This document shows, piece after piece, positions 37,573-48,505 of a stretch of 64,000 nt of DNA. Position 1 is the stretch's first letter; each line of letters starts with the position of its first letter. A program made the position numbers and the translations under genes. Under the pieces are notes generated by a model. It ran no database searches, was not told the origin of the DNA, and was given only the letters and a program-made list of their open reading frames with translations. Source of the stretch: Phytophthora hibernalis (taxonomy: Eukaryota > Oomycota > Peronosporomycetes > Peronosporales > Peronosporaceae); NCBI GenBank assembly GCA_012656075.1, contig JAAKBF010000247.1:62001-126000 (forward strand), given 5' to 3'.

Positions 37573-37938
37573 TTAAAGTTTTAAAAACCCAACTTCGGAA
37601 TTAACCTAAATGGTTCATGAGACACGATTCTCGTACTAATAGGGGTTTCAGTTCCTAATTTCTCGGCATATTTTATCGCCTATTTTCTCTCGCGAAACAT
37701 CGTCAAGAAATGAGAGGAGAAATGATCCTCCGGGGTCTCATTTCATGGCCTCATTTCTGCCGTCGAGAGAAGTGAGGCGCGCCCTTTGGACCAAGGCACT
37801 CCTGCTCGAAAGATCGCCTCAGCGAATTTCGCGCGCGCGCGAAACATCGTGTTGTCACTACTACTTCACGCCACTCGCCATTCCCCAACCTGCAAAGCAA
37901 TCACCACTGCGATTGGAACAGTTGGCGCCAGGTGAACT

Positions 37939-39031
37939 ATGCCGAAATCTCGCATGAAGGCTGTCCAGGCGGCCAAGATACCAAGCAATACCCTCTCGTC
38001 CATGTCTGTCCGCAAGGGCAACATCGCAAAGTCATCAGGTCGTGCCCAGGCGTCCAAAGCCGCCGTGGATGTGAAGATTTCTAACACATCGAGGACCTCC
38101 AACACGCCGAAGGCCATCAAGAACGCCGACGCCTACGTCCACCAAGTTGGATAAGCCGACGTTTTCGCACACAACTGATTTCCAGCTCCGCGCGATGATG
38201 GAGTGGCTGGAGATCCCATCAAACTACAAGGTCATTACGGGATAAGCGACCACAGGGCGAAGCGTTGAGCAAGGCATCGGTGTCACTAAAATTGAAGGCT
38301 TTGGACGCATGGGTAAATACGTTCACTCTAAGGCTCTTGAGCACATGCATGCTCAAGGAAGAGTAGATGAACACCACGTTCAACAATAGAGCCCCGCGGT
38401 TTGTCAAAGTCGTTGGACTTCGCACTTCAAACGCTACAAGAAAACACGTGATCAACTGAACAACCAAACTGGCTTCGGCCTTACCGAGGAAATGCGAGCT
38501 CAAGGCGTTACTCTGAGAGTCATGGTCGAGAAATCATGCCCGTTATACTATCGGATCAACGAAGCGTTTGGAGAGCAGTCGAACGTGGAGCCTCTGTCGC
38601 ATACTACAATCCCGGAGCTCGAAGACGACGATTTCGCATGGGACGGTGAAGATGATGCTAGCTTGCCAGGGAATGTAGAAGTTTCTCGAACCCCTGACGC
38701 TGACGGCAACACACTCACTCACAACACCGCTCAAGAGCTCCCATCGCTTGGCTTCGTGTTAACGCATGACGAACTACAACTTCTCGACCCTGGTCTCTTA
38801 CCGCCACCTGCGGCAGCTGAGCCAAAGGAACCAATTCGTAGGCTTGCTGCAGCAACTACGACACGAATGAGTCGGTCTCATGGAACCCCTCCTTCTCTCG
38901 CATCTAGTGACAAGTCACAGAGTATTCTTCGTGGGGATGCCAAAGGGGTTGATAAGGCCAACAATGTGAAGCGTCGTGACTTTGTAATCGTATTCAATTC
39001 CCTGCGCCGCGATAATGGCAAGCGCAACTGA
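37939..39031 (+). pseudogene. Broken copy of a putative oomycete repeat-family gene
   Basis: Begins MPKSRMKAVQAAK (37939). Coding signal then continues in several frames: DFQLRAMMEWLEIPSNY (about 38,185-38,235), WTSHFKRYKKTRDQLNN (about 38,410-38,460) and GFGLTEEMRAQGVTLRVM. An open C-terminal part of about 179 aa (38492-39031) follows, ending FVIVFNSLRRDNGKRN. The aromatic KRYKKTRDQ segment and basic ends suggest a DNA-binding, Myb/SANT-like family that I associate with multi-copy oomycete genes; I cannot name it. Stops and frame changes remain even after allowing homopolymer errors (e.g. TAA after VITG), so I call it degenerate. Confidence 0.5.
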
Positions 39032-39610
39032 AATTGATTTTTATTTATTTCGGAGCTTTCCTATTCTGCACACTGACTAACTTACGACACAACGATGTTG
39101 CATAAGATGTGACAGTGAAAGTTGGGTGGTCCAAATAACCCCCCACGACGTATGGTCGATACATTTAACGAGAAAAGCCGCCCCTCTAAACGATTAGCAG
39201 CGCTGGTGCGGGGTGCCGTCGCCTCACCCCAGGCAGCGCTGGCTGTTGGTGGTTTAACGCACCACGTTTATTGTCTGCTATTTTCAGAAAGGCTACATGT
39301 TTGATCGCGCAGCTCTTGCGTGCTCACGGCTGTCCTGAAAATGGGAAGTGCAAGGTGTTAAAATGTGGTGCACCCAATTATATTTGAGTGGCAAATGTTT
39401 AAAGAATCTATTCTCTTATTGTGAATCCCAGCTATATTTGGATATCTGGGGCGATTGGCCAAGTCGCCATGAAATCGACCGGCCAATCTGATTGGACAAA
39501 CTAAAAACACGGTTTCCGTCACACAACTCAAGCGGAGATCGTCGTTGCCTTCGCTGAGCTAGCGGTAAGAACTTGCGCAGGAACCTGCGTTCAACAAGCT
39601 AATCATTACA

Positions 39611-40808
39611 ATGTATAATACCTATGTATCACCAAACCCAGTTTTTCACTGTTTGTATGGTTTCTACTGTCTAGGATACACGCGGAAGGAACTTGCAAGA
39701 GTTTACAACAAGGCGCCTAGTACGGTTACTAACTGGATAACAGTTTACGAGCGTACTGGAACCTATCAGCGCGCTGACAATACCCCAGCCTGCAAATACA
39801 CAGTCTTGCATAGGCAATGGCTCTGCGAATTTTACGCGAAGCAGCCCTTGCATACTTGGACGAAGCACAGGAGGCTTTTAAACGAGTCCACCGTCTTTCA
39901 ATCTCCAAGTCCTCCGTCTGGCGACTAATTCACGAATGCTGCCTGACGCGAAAGGTTTTGGAGCGTCGCGCGATGCACATCAAAGAGAAAGATGTGTTTC
40001 GCTTCGTTGAAGAGCTAAGTACCATCAATTGGCGTCACCACAATCTCGTCTTCTTGGACGAGGTATCATTCGATAACCGTGGCATGGTGAGAAAACGGGT
40101 TACGCGTAAAGAGGCCAGACAATTGCTATCAGAGGCGATTTTCAACGGAAGCCACGAATTTCCGTGCTGGCGTTCATTGGTGTTCACGGTTTGATCGACT
40201 ACTACGATGAGCAGGGTACTTTTGATCGCGTGGAGTTTTTTAAGTGTTGCAGAGACTTCGCGTATTCTGCCAATGGTAACGTTCGTTTGTATCCTGTGTC
40301 ACACTTAGTGTGGATTCTGGATGGCGCGTCCATCCACCGAGACCCTGAAATTATCCATTTTCTTAGAAGTATTGGTGTCGTTCCGCTTTTCCTGCCTGCG
40401 TACTGCCCATTTTTAATCCGATTGAGTATCTCTTTGGCTATATCAAGAGATCTTTTCAGCGACATTATCCCGAGACGAGCGGCCGTGACCTTTTTCCATT
40501 TGTTGTGGAGACGTTTGGCAGGTTCAAGGAGTTTTGAATGGCCCGTGTTTTTGCGCATTGTGGCTGGAAGATTGATGGACACTTTGATCCTATTGGTCCA
40601 ATGTCTATGGAGCGGAGGCCACTTCCAGACAATTTTGGACACACACACCAAGAAGAAAGCGTTGAAGATGATCTCGGTTTTGCAGGGCGGCGTACTTCAT
40701 TATGAGATGATTTATCGTAGCTCGCTCGAAACGTGGCAAACTCCTGCACGTTATTTTCGCTTGCAACGGGAACAGATTTTGGAGCTCTATCGCGACGTCG
40801 TTATCTAG
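39611..40808 (+). mobile_element. Tc1/mariner-superfamily DDE transposase (DDE_3 type), decayed
   Basis: HTH N-terminus: YGFYCLGYTRKELARVY and PSTVTNWITVYERTG, then ISKSSVWRLIHE. The catalytic domain has FLDEVSFDNRG (first Asp), LVWILDGASIHRDPEI (second Asp), and after a frame change at the T-run 40410-40414, FNPIEYLFGYIKRSF (third acid). A C-terminal HCGWKIDGHFDP segment follows an in-frame TGA, so the copy is probably dead even if the homopolymer breaks (also near 39,850 and 40,150) are sequence errors. I could not find terminal inverted repeats around it. Confidence 0.75.
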
Positions 40809-40843
40809 CTGCATGGCTTGGTGAATGACGAAAGTTTGCAGCA

Positions 40844-41780
40844 ATGGAGAAAATTAAACTCATGCAAAAGATCGTCGAACGTGTGGTGCACGAAGAGAAA
40901 ATCACGAGAAGGGACTTCACAGAGGAAAACCTAATGGCGCGGGAATCGGCTACCATCGACGTCAGCTGCAGATCAACACCAAACGACTTCAAGTGTTGCT
41001 ACTCTGTTCGTTCTTTCAAGCTTGGCGATCGTGAAGTCTACAGCACAATCGCCGAGAACTGCCATGCTGATGCTGCCGAGGTTTCTAGTGATCGGCATTT
41101 TGTGTGGCTCACTGGGCGACGTCATGAACGGCGTCGTGTCACCAACCGCGTCGTCTGTGCGTCTCTGCAGCTCGTACCTGGGCGCCCACATTGCCGGATG
41201 CGCGGTGCTGAGCGAGATCAAGAGTCTGTCTCCGGTCAAATTCATTCTGTTTCCTGGGTATCAAGTGCTTCGTGCGCGCCAAGCACCGCGGCGGAGCTCT
41301 CATTGTGTTCACCGGTATTGTGGGTGCCCGATTTTTCGGGTGTCATGATGCGTCCGTACAACCCGCAATGGTTACAGGTATTAACAGGTCGTCCTAAGGT
41401 GGACTGTCAGCACTTACACCGGTGAACGATTCGGCTGTCCGTGAACGCGACTCGATACAGCTGGAGCCAGTATCCCAACGCAGCAACTACAGCTCCACAG
41501 CGCATTACCGTCAGTGTGTGACGCGGAAAGCTTCGAGTGCTCTCCAAGATGATTTCGTGTCAACTGTGCGGCGAGCAGATCTGCAGCCGATGCCGCATCG
41601 TGCCAAGCTCGGCAGCGACATGCTTAGCTCGCAGGTCACTCAGTCCTCCATTAACTTTTGTAAGAAGTGCGTTGCAAGTGTGAGCGATGAAAGCCCGTTG
41701 GAAATTGCTCGCCAGGAGCTTTGGGTCCGTGTACGCGACCGCACGTCGTCTGCGATCTCCCGAACGAGCACAAGGTAGGA
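40844..41780 (+). pseudogene. Relic of a START-FYVE protein gene
   Basis: Pieces in different frames recall the large oomycete START/FYVE family: FKCCYSVRSFKLGDREVY, IGILCGSLGDVMNGVV (START-like, about 41,085-41,140), GGALIVFTGIVGARFF (about 41,290-41,335), and SCQLCGEQICSRCRIV (about 41,545-41,595), which is the middle of a FYVE zinc finger with two CxxC pairs. Fragments do not join into one frame by single homopolymer changes, so it is decayed. It starts 36 bp after the transposase relic. Identification is by motif memory. Confidence 0.5.
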
Positions 41781-41799
41781 TTTCTCGTCGGAAAGAAAC

Positions 41800-43360
41800 A
41801 CATTCGTTAAAGTGGTGTTGGTACGTGGCAGTGAAACCAATGGGCACCGTCACGATCAAATATTTCTACAATAATCTTCTGCTAGCAGCGTGGTGTTCCT
41901 GGGTTGCGTTCGTGAAGACAAATCCCGAACGAAAGGAGAAAACTTTGACCGCAGCTTTAAGCTGGAAGAACAGATTTCCTTCACAAGGACGGGAACGCGT
42001 TGGTTTTTGCTTACGATGTGCAAAAGGAGACTCATGGTCTGGTAGACACGTGCTGAATTTCATCATAACTATTCTCGAATACGCAAAGCAGTGACAGATT
42101 GGTGTGAAAATTGCAACGAGAAACCACTTTCGTGCAGTGTGTGGGGTATTCCTTACAAGTTGGCGGATGTAAACAACATACAGGTGGTTGCGTATATTGA
42201 GAGACCGTGCAGGCTTTCGCAAAACACTTCGAGATAGCAAATCGATTGTCAGAGCGAAAGTGCGAGTGTCTACGCTGGTTCAGGCTTGGAATGTGTGGCG
42301 AAAGTTGAATCTCATTTTGCGTTAGGGTAAACTTCGATTGCTGCAACGGTACTATTCTACTCGGATCTATTCGCGCGAGTCTTGCAAAATGCTGCAATAG
42401 TTTCAAGAACGAATTCAAGCGCGAGTTCTGCGCAGTACGCAACGGTGATGCATGAAATTGTGGATTCTGGTTATTGTAACCAGCAAGATCGAGAAGGTCA
42501 TGATGCTCATGTCCTAGATACAGAGTTGGCGAAGCGAAAGTGGTTGTGATGGCTCCAGTTCAAACTCGCGCGATCAAAACGCGAATACAGAATGCGCTGG
42601 TGTACATGCATTTGCAGCTTCAGTTCAAAGATTTTCAAGTTTAGCAGGCCCACACCTCACATCAAATGTGGAAAATTCATGCAACCGCTCGATTGGTAGC
42701 GGTTCGATCGCGACAGCTTTTAAAACGCAACTTTGTCAAGTTGCAAGGGGCCGTCACCGAGCGAAGGATTCGAAGTTCGAAAGCGGGTTGATTCCTAAAC
42801 GTTATCCAGCATTCGGTCCAAAAGAAGTGTTTTAGAGGCTGGTTTGAATTTGTGTCTCGACGCAATTGGCTACGCGTGAAGATGCCACAACCGTCAGCAA
42901 CGCTACCAGAGTATCGTATTTCAGACGTGGAAGTCGGTGGTGGTCAACACCCTGAAATACGGTAAAGCGCATGACTTTTCCGCTGCAAAAGACTTCTGCA
43001 GATGCCACCGAGCACTGGAAGCACTGCGTGATTCATTATAGGATCGATCGAATGATCGGCACTAGAGAACTACGTTAAATGGTGTCGATCTTCATGTCGT
43101 GGAGGAAAGCGGTGGCTGAAACACACCAAATCAGAGCTGCCAGGAGGCACTGACTGGAACTCGCGGGAATGGCTTTCAAGGCGTGGAAGCAACGCAGTAA
43201 AATACACGCACGTTGTCTGAAGCTACTAGTTAGTGATACGACCAACGCCCATTTTCACTTCCGCTCCATATTCTGGCAGCGATTCACTCCTTATAGAAAG
43301 CGCTTAAGTGAATTGCTGGTGATGGTAGCAGACCCGTCCGGTTCACCATTTGGATGAGTC
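41800..43360 (+). pseudogene. Decayed Trp-rich repeat protein gene (Sfi1/IQ-like spacing)
   Basis: Several short open stretches on the plus strand share a pattern of a hydrophobic/aromatic residue, then Trp, in a basic helical context: AAWCSWVAFVKTNPERK (about 41,885), LVQAWNVWRKLNLILR (about 42,278), KKCFRGWFEFVSRRNWL (about 42,822), FKAWKQRSKIHARCLKLL (about 43,172), FWQRFTPYRKRLSEL (about 43,270). Regularly spaced (F)xxW units on basic helices are typical of Sfi1-type centrin-binding or IQ-like repeats. Many stops intervene. The function is inference and the call is tentative. Confidence 0.35.
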
Positions 43361-43519
43361 GCAATTTTCTAGTGGACAAGGCCGTGCGTTCACAAGTTGT
43401 AGTTTCTTCATGATGGAGATGTTTTAGAGAAATAAGTTTGACAAACATGACGAACGAACGAAAGTAATGCAAGTCATTAAATAAATGCGTCGTTTGAAAA
43501 CTAGATAGCCCTGTGGACG

Positions 43520-44839
43520 CTACTCTTGATGCTCAATATCATCTACGTTTGTCAGACCTGGAAGATGGTCAATCACATTGCTCAATGGAGGCGGGCGGGA
43601 ATCTGCCAGGAATGCTTCAATGGTGCTCTTACGTGACTCGAGTTGGAGATGTTGACCGTTCAATCGCTCGCCGTGCGCCTTCCAGGTTTCATTTAGTTTC
43701 CGGTTGTCTTCAATAGCCGCATTTACGACTTCAAGTGCCAATAATGCTGAGCGCGAAAGTCCTGCTAGCTGCATCTCAGCTGGTAATTCAGCAGGCTTAA
43801 GCAAGTTAGCAACGTATGATGGAGGATAATCTAAGATAGCACGACCCCACATAGAGCGGTTGAGACCACGCATGATGTGGTTTACCCACATACGCCACAC
43901 GACAGTGTCAGCCTGAAACGTTGCTTTCCAAATCTCTTGTAGTTGAGCCACGACGTCTTGAAGCGAGCTTTCTGCTGCTGCACCTGAGCGATCAGTGAAA
44001 GCTGGTCGTATGCACGTGTCAAGAAATTCCTCCAAATCTTGAGCCTTTGTAATGGCCATTCCGTATTCGTATATCATAAGACGAATAGTTTCCCCACCGG
44101 TTGAAATAACCCATCGATCCCAAGCTTGTTCAGTCTTAGCGCTGTCGACCAAGTGTTGATTCCCTTTAAACTGCATAACCTTGTGCCATGCGGTCTCTAC
44201 AGGGGTATCAACAATCCAGGCCCCTTCCTGCTTCACAGCCTGGCTTTTAACGCGGGGACTGAATTTGAGCCATAGTTTATGCAAAATTGCTTGGAAAGTG
44301 GCGTCATTTACAGCGAAGTCATCTAACGTCTCGCCCGACGTATCGCGCTGCCCAACCGTGCTCTTCACAATCGGCCGAACAATCAGCTGCAGCCGATGTT
44401 GCTCCTCAGTTGATGGTGCTGCCGGGGATGCTGGAGACGCACGAGATGGTGGACCAGCGGACGTTGACACCGCTGGTGGTGGAGCTGGAGATGTATGAGT
44501 AGGCCGGCCAGCGAATGTTGACACAGCTGGTGGCGCAGCCGGAGATGCACGAGTAGGCAGGTGAGCTTGAACTGGCACCGCTGGTGGTGCAGCCGGAGAT
44601 GCTGCTGAAGATGCACGAGTTGGTCGACCAGCGAGCGTTGGGGGCGCTTGCACGCGGTTTGGATACGGTGACACCCGGGTGTACTGTCGCACGTGGCCAT
44701 CACCAGCGGACAACGCTTGAGGAGGTGTTCCTTGGTGACGCGCTTGACCACGCCCAGCTGATGGCGAGGCTCGCCTTCTTCGGCTTGGGCCATTCTGTGT
44801 GCTTGGAGTAGCGAGGCCTGCGCTCTCTTCTTCGTCCAT
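43520..44839 (-). CDS. Orphan protein, Pro/Ala repeat N-terminus and helical C-terminus, 439 aa
   Basis: Start ATG at 44839 (MDEEESAGLATPSTQ). This is the only long unbroken ORF in the repeat-rich half. Residues 1-145 are Pro/Ala/Ser/Arg-rich, with about four imperfect repeats of 20-24 aa built on (T/S)RASPAAPPAVSTSAG. Residues 150-439 look globular and mostly helical, with many Trp (AWHKVMQF, AWDRWVIST, WKATFQADTVVWRMWV). There is no signal peptide and one Cys. I do not recognise a family. With a basic, Pro-rich N-terminus and an all-helical body it could be a structural or Gag-like protein of an element, or a host orphan. The frame is intact over 1.3 kb amid debris, which suggests recent or selected sequence. 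Confidence 0.6.
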   Translation of the reverse strand: MDEEESAGLATPSTQNGPSRRRRASPSAGRGQARHQGTPPQALSAGDGHVRQYTRVSPYPNRVQAPPTLAGRPTRASSAASPAAPPAVPVQAHLPTRASPAAPPAVSTFAGRPTHTSPAPPPAVSTSAGPPSRASPASPAAPSTEEQHRLQLIVRPIVKSTVGQRDTSGETLDDFAVNDATFQAILHKLWLKFSPRVKSQAVKQEGAWIVDTPVETAWHKVMQFKGNQHLVDSAKTEQAWDRWVISTGGETIRLMIYEYGMAITKAQDLEEFLDTCIRPAFTDRSGAAAESSLQDVVAQLQEIWKATFQADTVVWRMWVNHIMRGLNRSMWGRAILDYPPSYVANLLKPAELPAEMQLAGLSRSALLALEVVNAAIEDNRKLNETWKAHGERLNGQHLQLESRKSTIEAFLADSRPPPLSNVIDHLPGLTNVDDIEHQE

Positions 44840-44910
44840 TTGCGATTTGACTCACAGAAACCACTTTGAAAATGCATATTTCATGAAATTTCAGAGGGAG
44901 GTCGATTGGC

Positions 44911-44935
44911 GGGCGGTTGATTGAACCAACCGCCC
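44911..44935. repeat. 9-bp-arm hairpin 5' of the orphan gene
   Basis: gggcggttg (44911-44919) and caaccgccc (44927-44935) are perfect inverted arms around 7 nt, 72 bp upstream of the orphan ORF start codon. GC-rich in an AT-rich flank; could be a promoter site or 5'UTR stem. Confidence 0.45.
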
Positions 44936-45141
44936 GGTCAGTTTTGAGTAGAACCCACAATAACACGCTCTGAATTCAAGACTTTCTCCACCCAGATTCT
45001 CTTAAGAGCTAATCTTTCATCTAAATCCCGATGCTCAGACACGCAAATGGGAGGTGAGCTGAAAAGTGGCTGCTTCGAAATCACTCTATTTTCAGAGCCA
45101 TATTCTAAATATTATTTGGGGGAACAAGGGTGTTAAGACTT

Positions 45142-45180
45142 ACTATAGATAATCTCTCTATTAGAGAGAGTCTCTATAGT
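45142..45180. repeat. Imperfect 39-bp palindrome
   Basis: actatagataatctctct (45142-45159) pairs with agagagagtctctatagt (45163-45180) with 16 of 18 matches and a 3-nt centre. It lies in a gene-free, AT-rich stretch (44,936-45,736) otherwise without supported features. Confidence 0.5.
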
Positions 45181-45736
45181 ATTGTGCCTTGCAACCAGTT
45201 TGTCCAGTGATCGTACTTAGCGCTAAATCATAGAGGCTTTGAATGCTTTCCGAAGTCGTGTTTCATGCACTACAAGAGCAGAAAATGGCACGTCTAGTTA
45301 GTGCCAAAGCAAACACAAGTCGTGCTAGGGCTGTTGGAACGCTTTCAGATCACACAGGCACATTATGGGGAGTATGAATCATGCACGAGTTACAGCAATT
45401 CGTACTTGAGTACGATTTATAGTTATCTCGTACAAGACAAGTCGTACGAATTACAATCGAAAGTGCCAAAAATACTGCAAAGCACAATAAGTCTTAACAT
45501 TAGAGATACGATGAACTCTAGAATTCTCCTGTTTAAGTGTCTGTATGTCCATCATTGTTGTAAGTCTAGGCCAATCTCCACCATAAATGAGAAAGTTTGC
45601 TTCATTTGGCCGCGACACTAAACCTATAAGCAAGCATATTCAAAATGAATTACATATTCTTCAAGAGCAATTGTGGTTTCATCCTTTTTGTCTCAACAGG
45701 CAGCACAAGAAGAAAATGGAACATCCGAATTATCTA

Positions 45737-47101
45737 CAGCGGGTGCGAAAAAGTTACACCCGCCCATTTTCTGCACACAAAGACAACTTCAACATAAAGC
45801 CAATTGTGTCCGCCAACTTGGTGCTGCTGGACATTCATTTGTTTTACTGTTTTGGGTTTGCTTGCACGCTATTCGGCAGCAGCCTTATGCTTCCACCAAT
45901 TACTATACAATAGAACATATATTTCTGCCAATCAAAAGAGTGTAAAGTTATCGAGGCGTCCTCGCATTTGAATTTGCGCGTGGCACACTTCCATTTATGC
46001 TTCCCAGGAAGCATGTACACGTCAGTACTCTACAGACATTCGTAAGAGAGTGACCGTCAAGGGGAAGGCCAGGCTGAGCCAGCGCAAAATGATTGAGCAC
46101 CTCATGATGCCTCGTTGGATATCAACCGGTTCATGAAGCACGGCCACTACAACCCCTGCCAATCACCGGAAGGTCTCGCAAAATCAATGAGCGTCAAGAT
46201 CAACGTATGGTTACGATCATTCGAGAGGATCGCTTTGTTAACGCAGCAGTTGTGGCAGCTCAAGTGGTTAAGGCCTCTGGTGTTACCGTATCGCGTAACC
46301 TTATACGAGACCGAATCTATGCCCTGGAATGCATGGCCGATCGGCTCGCAAGAAGTCGTTTCTGAGTGGTAAGCATAGTTGTGCCAGGAAGGCCTATGCT
46401 AGGTGGTTTGAGCAGATGACATATGGATTTAGAGTCACGTCCTTTTCAGCGACGAAGCATGTGTGAAACTCCACGGCACAACGGATAGAGTGTCGGTCAG
46501 GCGGCGCCATGGTGAAGCTTTTCACACGCGCTGCGTGATTCCAACTTTCAAGTCGAGAGGGAAGTCGATAATTGTTTGGAGTTCAATAACGGCTGACGGC
46601 GACGGGACCTTCATTTTGCAACGAGTCTGTAACGGGAATATATTACAGGCTCTTGCTTCGGAAAGCAATTCCGATCACCAAGCTGCGCTTGGGACTTTCC
46701 GGCGAGACGTTGTTTTGTGCAAGATAACGCGCCCGCACACACAGCCAAGCTAACGGCGGGTTGTCTGCGGGACCTCAAGTTAATTTCACTACGCCATCCT
46801 GCCCAGAGTCCGGATCTGAACCCAATAGAAAATCTATGGTTCATAATGAAGCAGGAATTTAGTCTATGTCCTGCGATTTCAATCGAAGATATCAAGGTAA
46901 AAATTAAGCTGCATTTGGTCGGGGATCGATGATGAAGTGGTGCAAATATGCGTTCTCTCAATTCCCAACCGTCTGCAAGCTGTTCTGGACAGTCACGGAG
47001 GCCCCACTAAGTACTGAAGGCGTCACCGTAGTGTAGGATCTAAAACCATTTGAATTTCTTCCATTTTTTTGCTAGTGGGCGTGAACTTGCCGCACCCGCT
47101 G
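45737..47101 (+). mobile_element. Tc1/mariner-like element with terminal inverted repeats and TA target site
   Basis: The ends cagcgggtgcg (45737-45747) and cgcacccgctg (47091-47101) are perfect inverted repeats over 11 bp, extending imperfectly for about 20 more (shared aagtt and cgccca motifs). Both are flanked by TA (45735-45736; 47102-47103), the Tc1/mariner target duplication. Length is 1,365 bp, usual for the group. Inside, on the plus strand, a decayed transposase shows VLFSDEACVKLHG (first Asp), RGKSIIVWSSITADG, QDNAPAHTAKLT (second Asp) and SPDLNPIENLWFIMKQE (D..E box, about 46,808-46,860). N-terminal HTH pieces from about 46,050 are in several frames. It is not autonomous as read. 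Confidence 0.85.
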
Positions 47102-47559
47102 TATAGTCTCAGAAAAGCCATCAATTCCGCCTGAAGAAAATAAAATGAAGGGTCAGGTACCTTTTCAAAACATTGGCTAATTTAGAAGGCTACATCCCTT
47201 TTTGCCGACGTTCGCCGGCAAGATCGAGTGGCGCATCGCCGCCCAAAAAGACTGCACTTGACAAATAGGCTATGACACTCCCAGAACCATGACCTATGCT
47301 CACAATTTCCGCTGGTAGGCCGTCGTTTTGATTCACGTATACAACGTTCCTATTGTACACGTCCCTAAGTTTTTCAGACCCAAGGAGATAACAATTCGAC
47401 GGTGGTACACGCTGTTTTACAGCAGAGAGTCGCAACAGTCACAATTAGAGAAGTTAATATCAACGAGCGCTGTAAGCGTCAGCGGCAAATGCGATCGCCC
47501 TGGAACGTGTTAGCGACGGTAGAGAAATAAATCCGAGGGCATCCAACATTCCACATTGA

Positions 47560-47800
47560 GGATCTAGGCGAGTATATAATCCAGCCTCCAAAATATGCCT
47601 CCAAATTCCCGAACGTCTCGCCTTCGACCGTGTGTCGGGTTCTGAATTTTTACTGAATCTTAGCCACATGGTACTCGAAAAAGCTCGAAAGCCGTCACCT
47701 TTCCACTACAGAAATCAGTGGATATCAACAACACAGAAATATTCATGTCCTGCACTGTCCAACTTATTCAGAGGCTTCAGAAGCGTTCCCACCTACTGAC
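47560..47800 (+). pseudogene. Possible DDE-transposase N-terminal relic
   Basis: FPNVSPSTVCRVLNF (about 47,603-47,648) followed, after a frame change, by LNLSHMVLEKARKPSP resembles the HTH plus linker preceding the DDE domain in Tc1-like transposases. No catalytic part follows. The rest of 47,102-48,100 contains short ORFs only, which I do not believe. Confidence 0.25.
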
Positions 47801-48114
47801 TAAACTAAAGATATTTTCTTGTGAAAGGGATGTTGACAAACATTAGGGATTGAAACCGAGCAGCCACTTGCGGAACTACCTGGCGAGGTGGAGGCAATCG
47901 AAGTCGTATTCATTGGAGGTCGGAGACCGTCGATGGCGCTATATACACTAGTCGAAGGTCTTCTCGATGGGCAGTAAGCGCCGCACCTGGTTCTTGGTGG
48001 GGTTCTCGGTGCGCACTAATAAGCGCTGCACTTCTTCCGTTATGATGGGAGCTCTAAACTCTCGTATCTGGGACGAAGCGATCTCTATTTCTTCATAAAT
48101 ATATTTTTGCTTTC

Positions 48115-48166
48115 AACTGTTTTCGGTTTGGTTTTCGTTTCGGTTTTCGGTTTGGTTAGAATCGGC
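48115..48166. repeat. TTTTCGGTT low-complexity repeat
   Basis: Run of alternating ttttcggttt / ttggttttcg units over about 50 bp, a simple-sequence tract. Confidence 0.5.
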
Positions 48167-48310
48167 AATATCAGTTTTGGCGCGCAGCAAACCAAAATAG
48201 GGTGCCCATTCGCAATGTAATTTTCTTGTTAGCTAGCAGGCTGTCCAAGCTTTGTGTTTCCTCTATGTTCTCGCTCCTCCTGGATTGACTGACGTTGTTG
48301 AAGAGTAACG

Positions 48311-48400
48311 TGATTGGCGGAATCTTGCGCATCTGGCTGTTGATTGGCGAAAACTTGCATCTCTGGCGGATGATTGGCAAATTTGAAGTTGAAGTTGGAG
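48311..48400. repeat. Three 30-bp tandem repeats, each beginning TGATTGGC
   Basis: tgattggc occurs at 48311, 48341 and 48371, an exact 30-bp period. Copies 1 and 2 also share a cttgc...ctggc core. The complement GCCAATCA contains a CCAAT box, so this may be a repeated promoter motif for the repetitive ORF starting near 48,505, or just a minisatellite. Confidence 0.55.
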
Positions 48401-48505
48401 CCAAAAGGAGCGACCGCATCTGTGTCGTGCGCGCGCGGCCGCGGCTGCGCTCAACTTTCATTCCCAAATTCGCCGCCAAACACACAAACACATTCTTCTG
48501 CCCAT

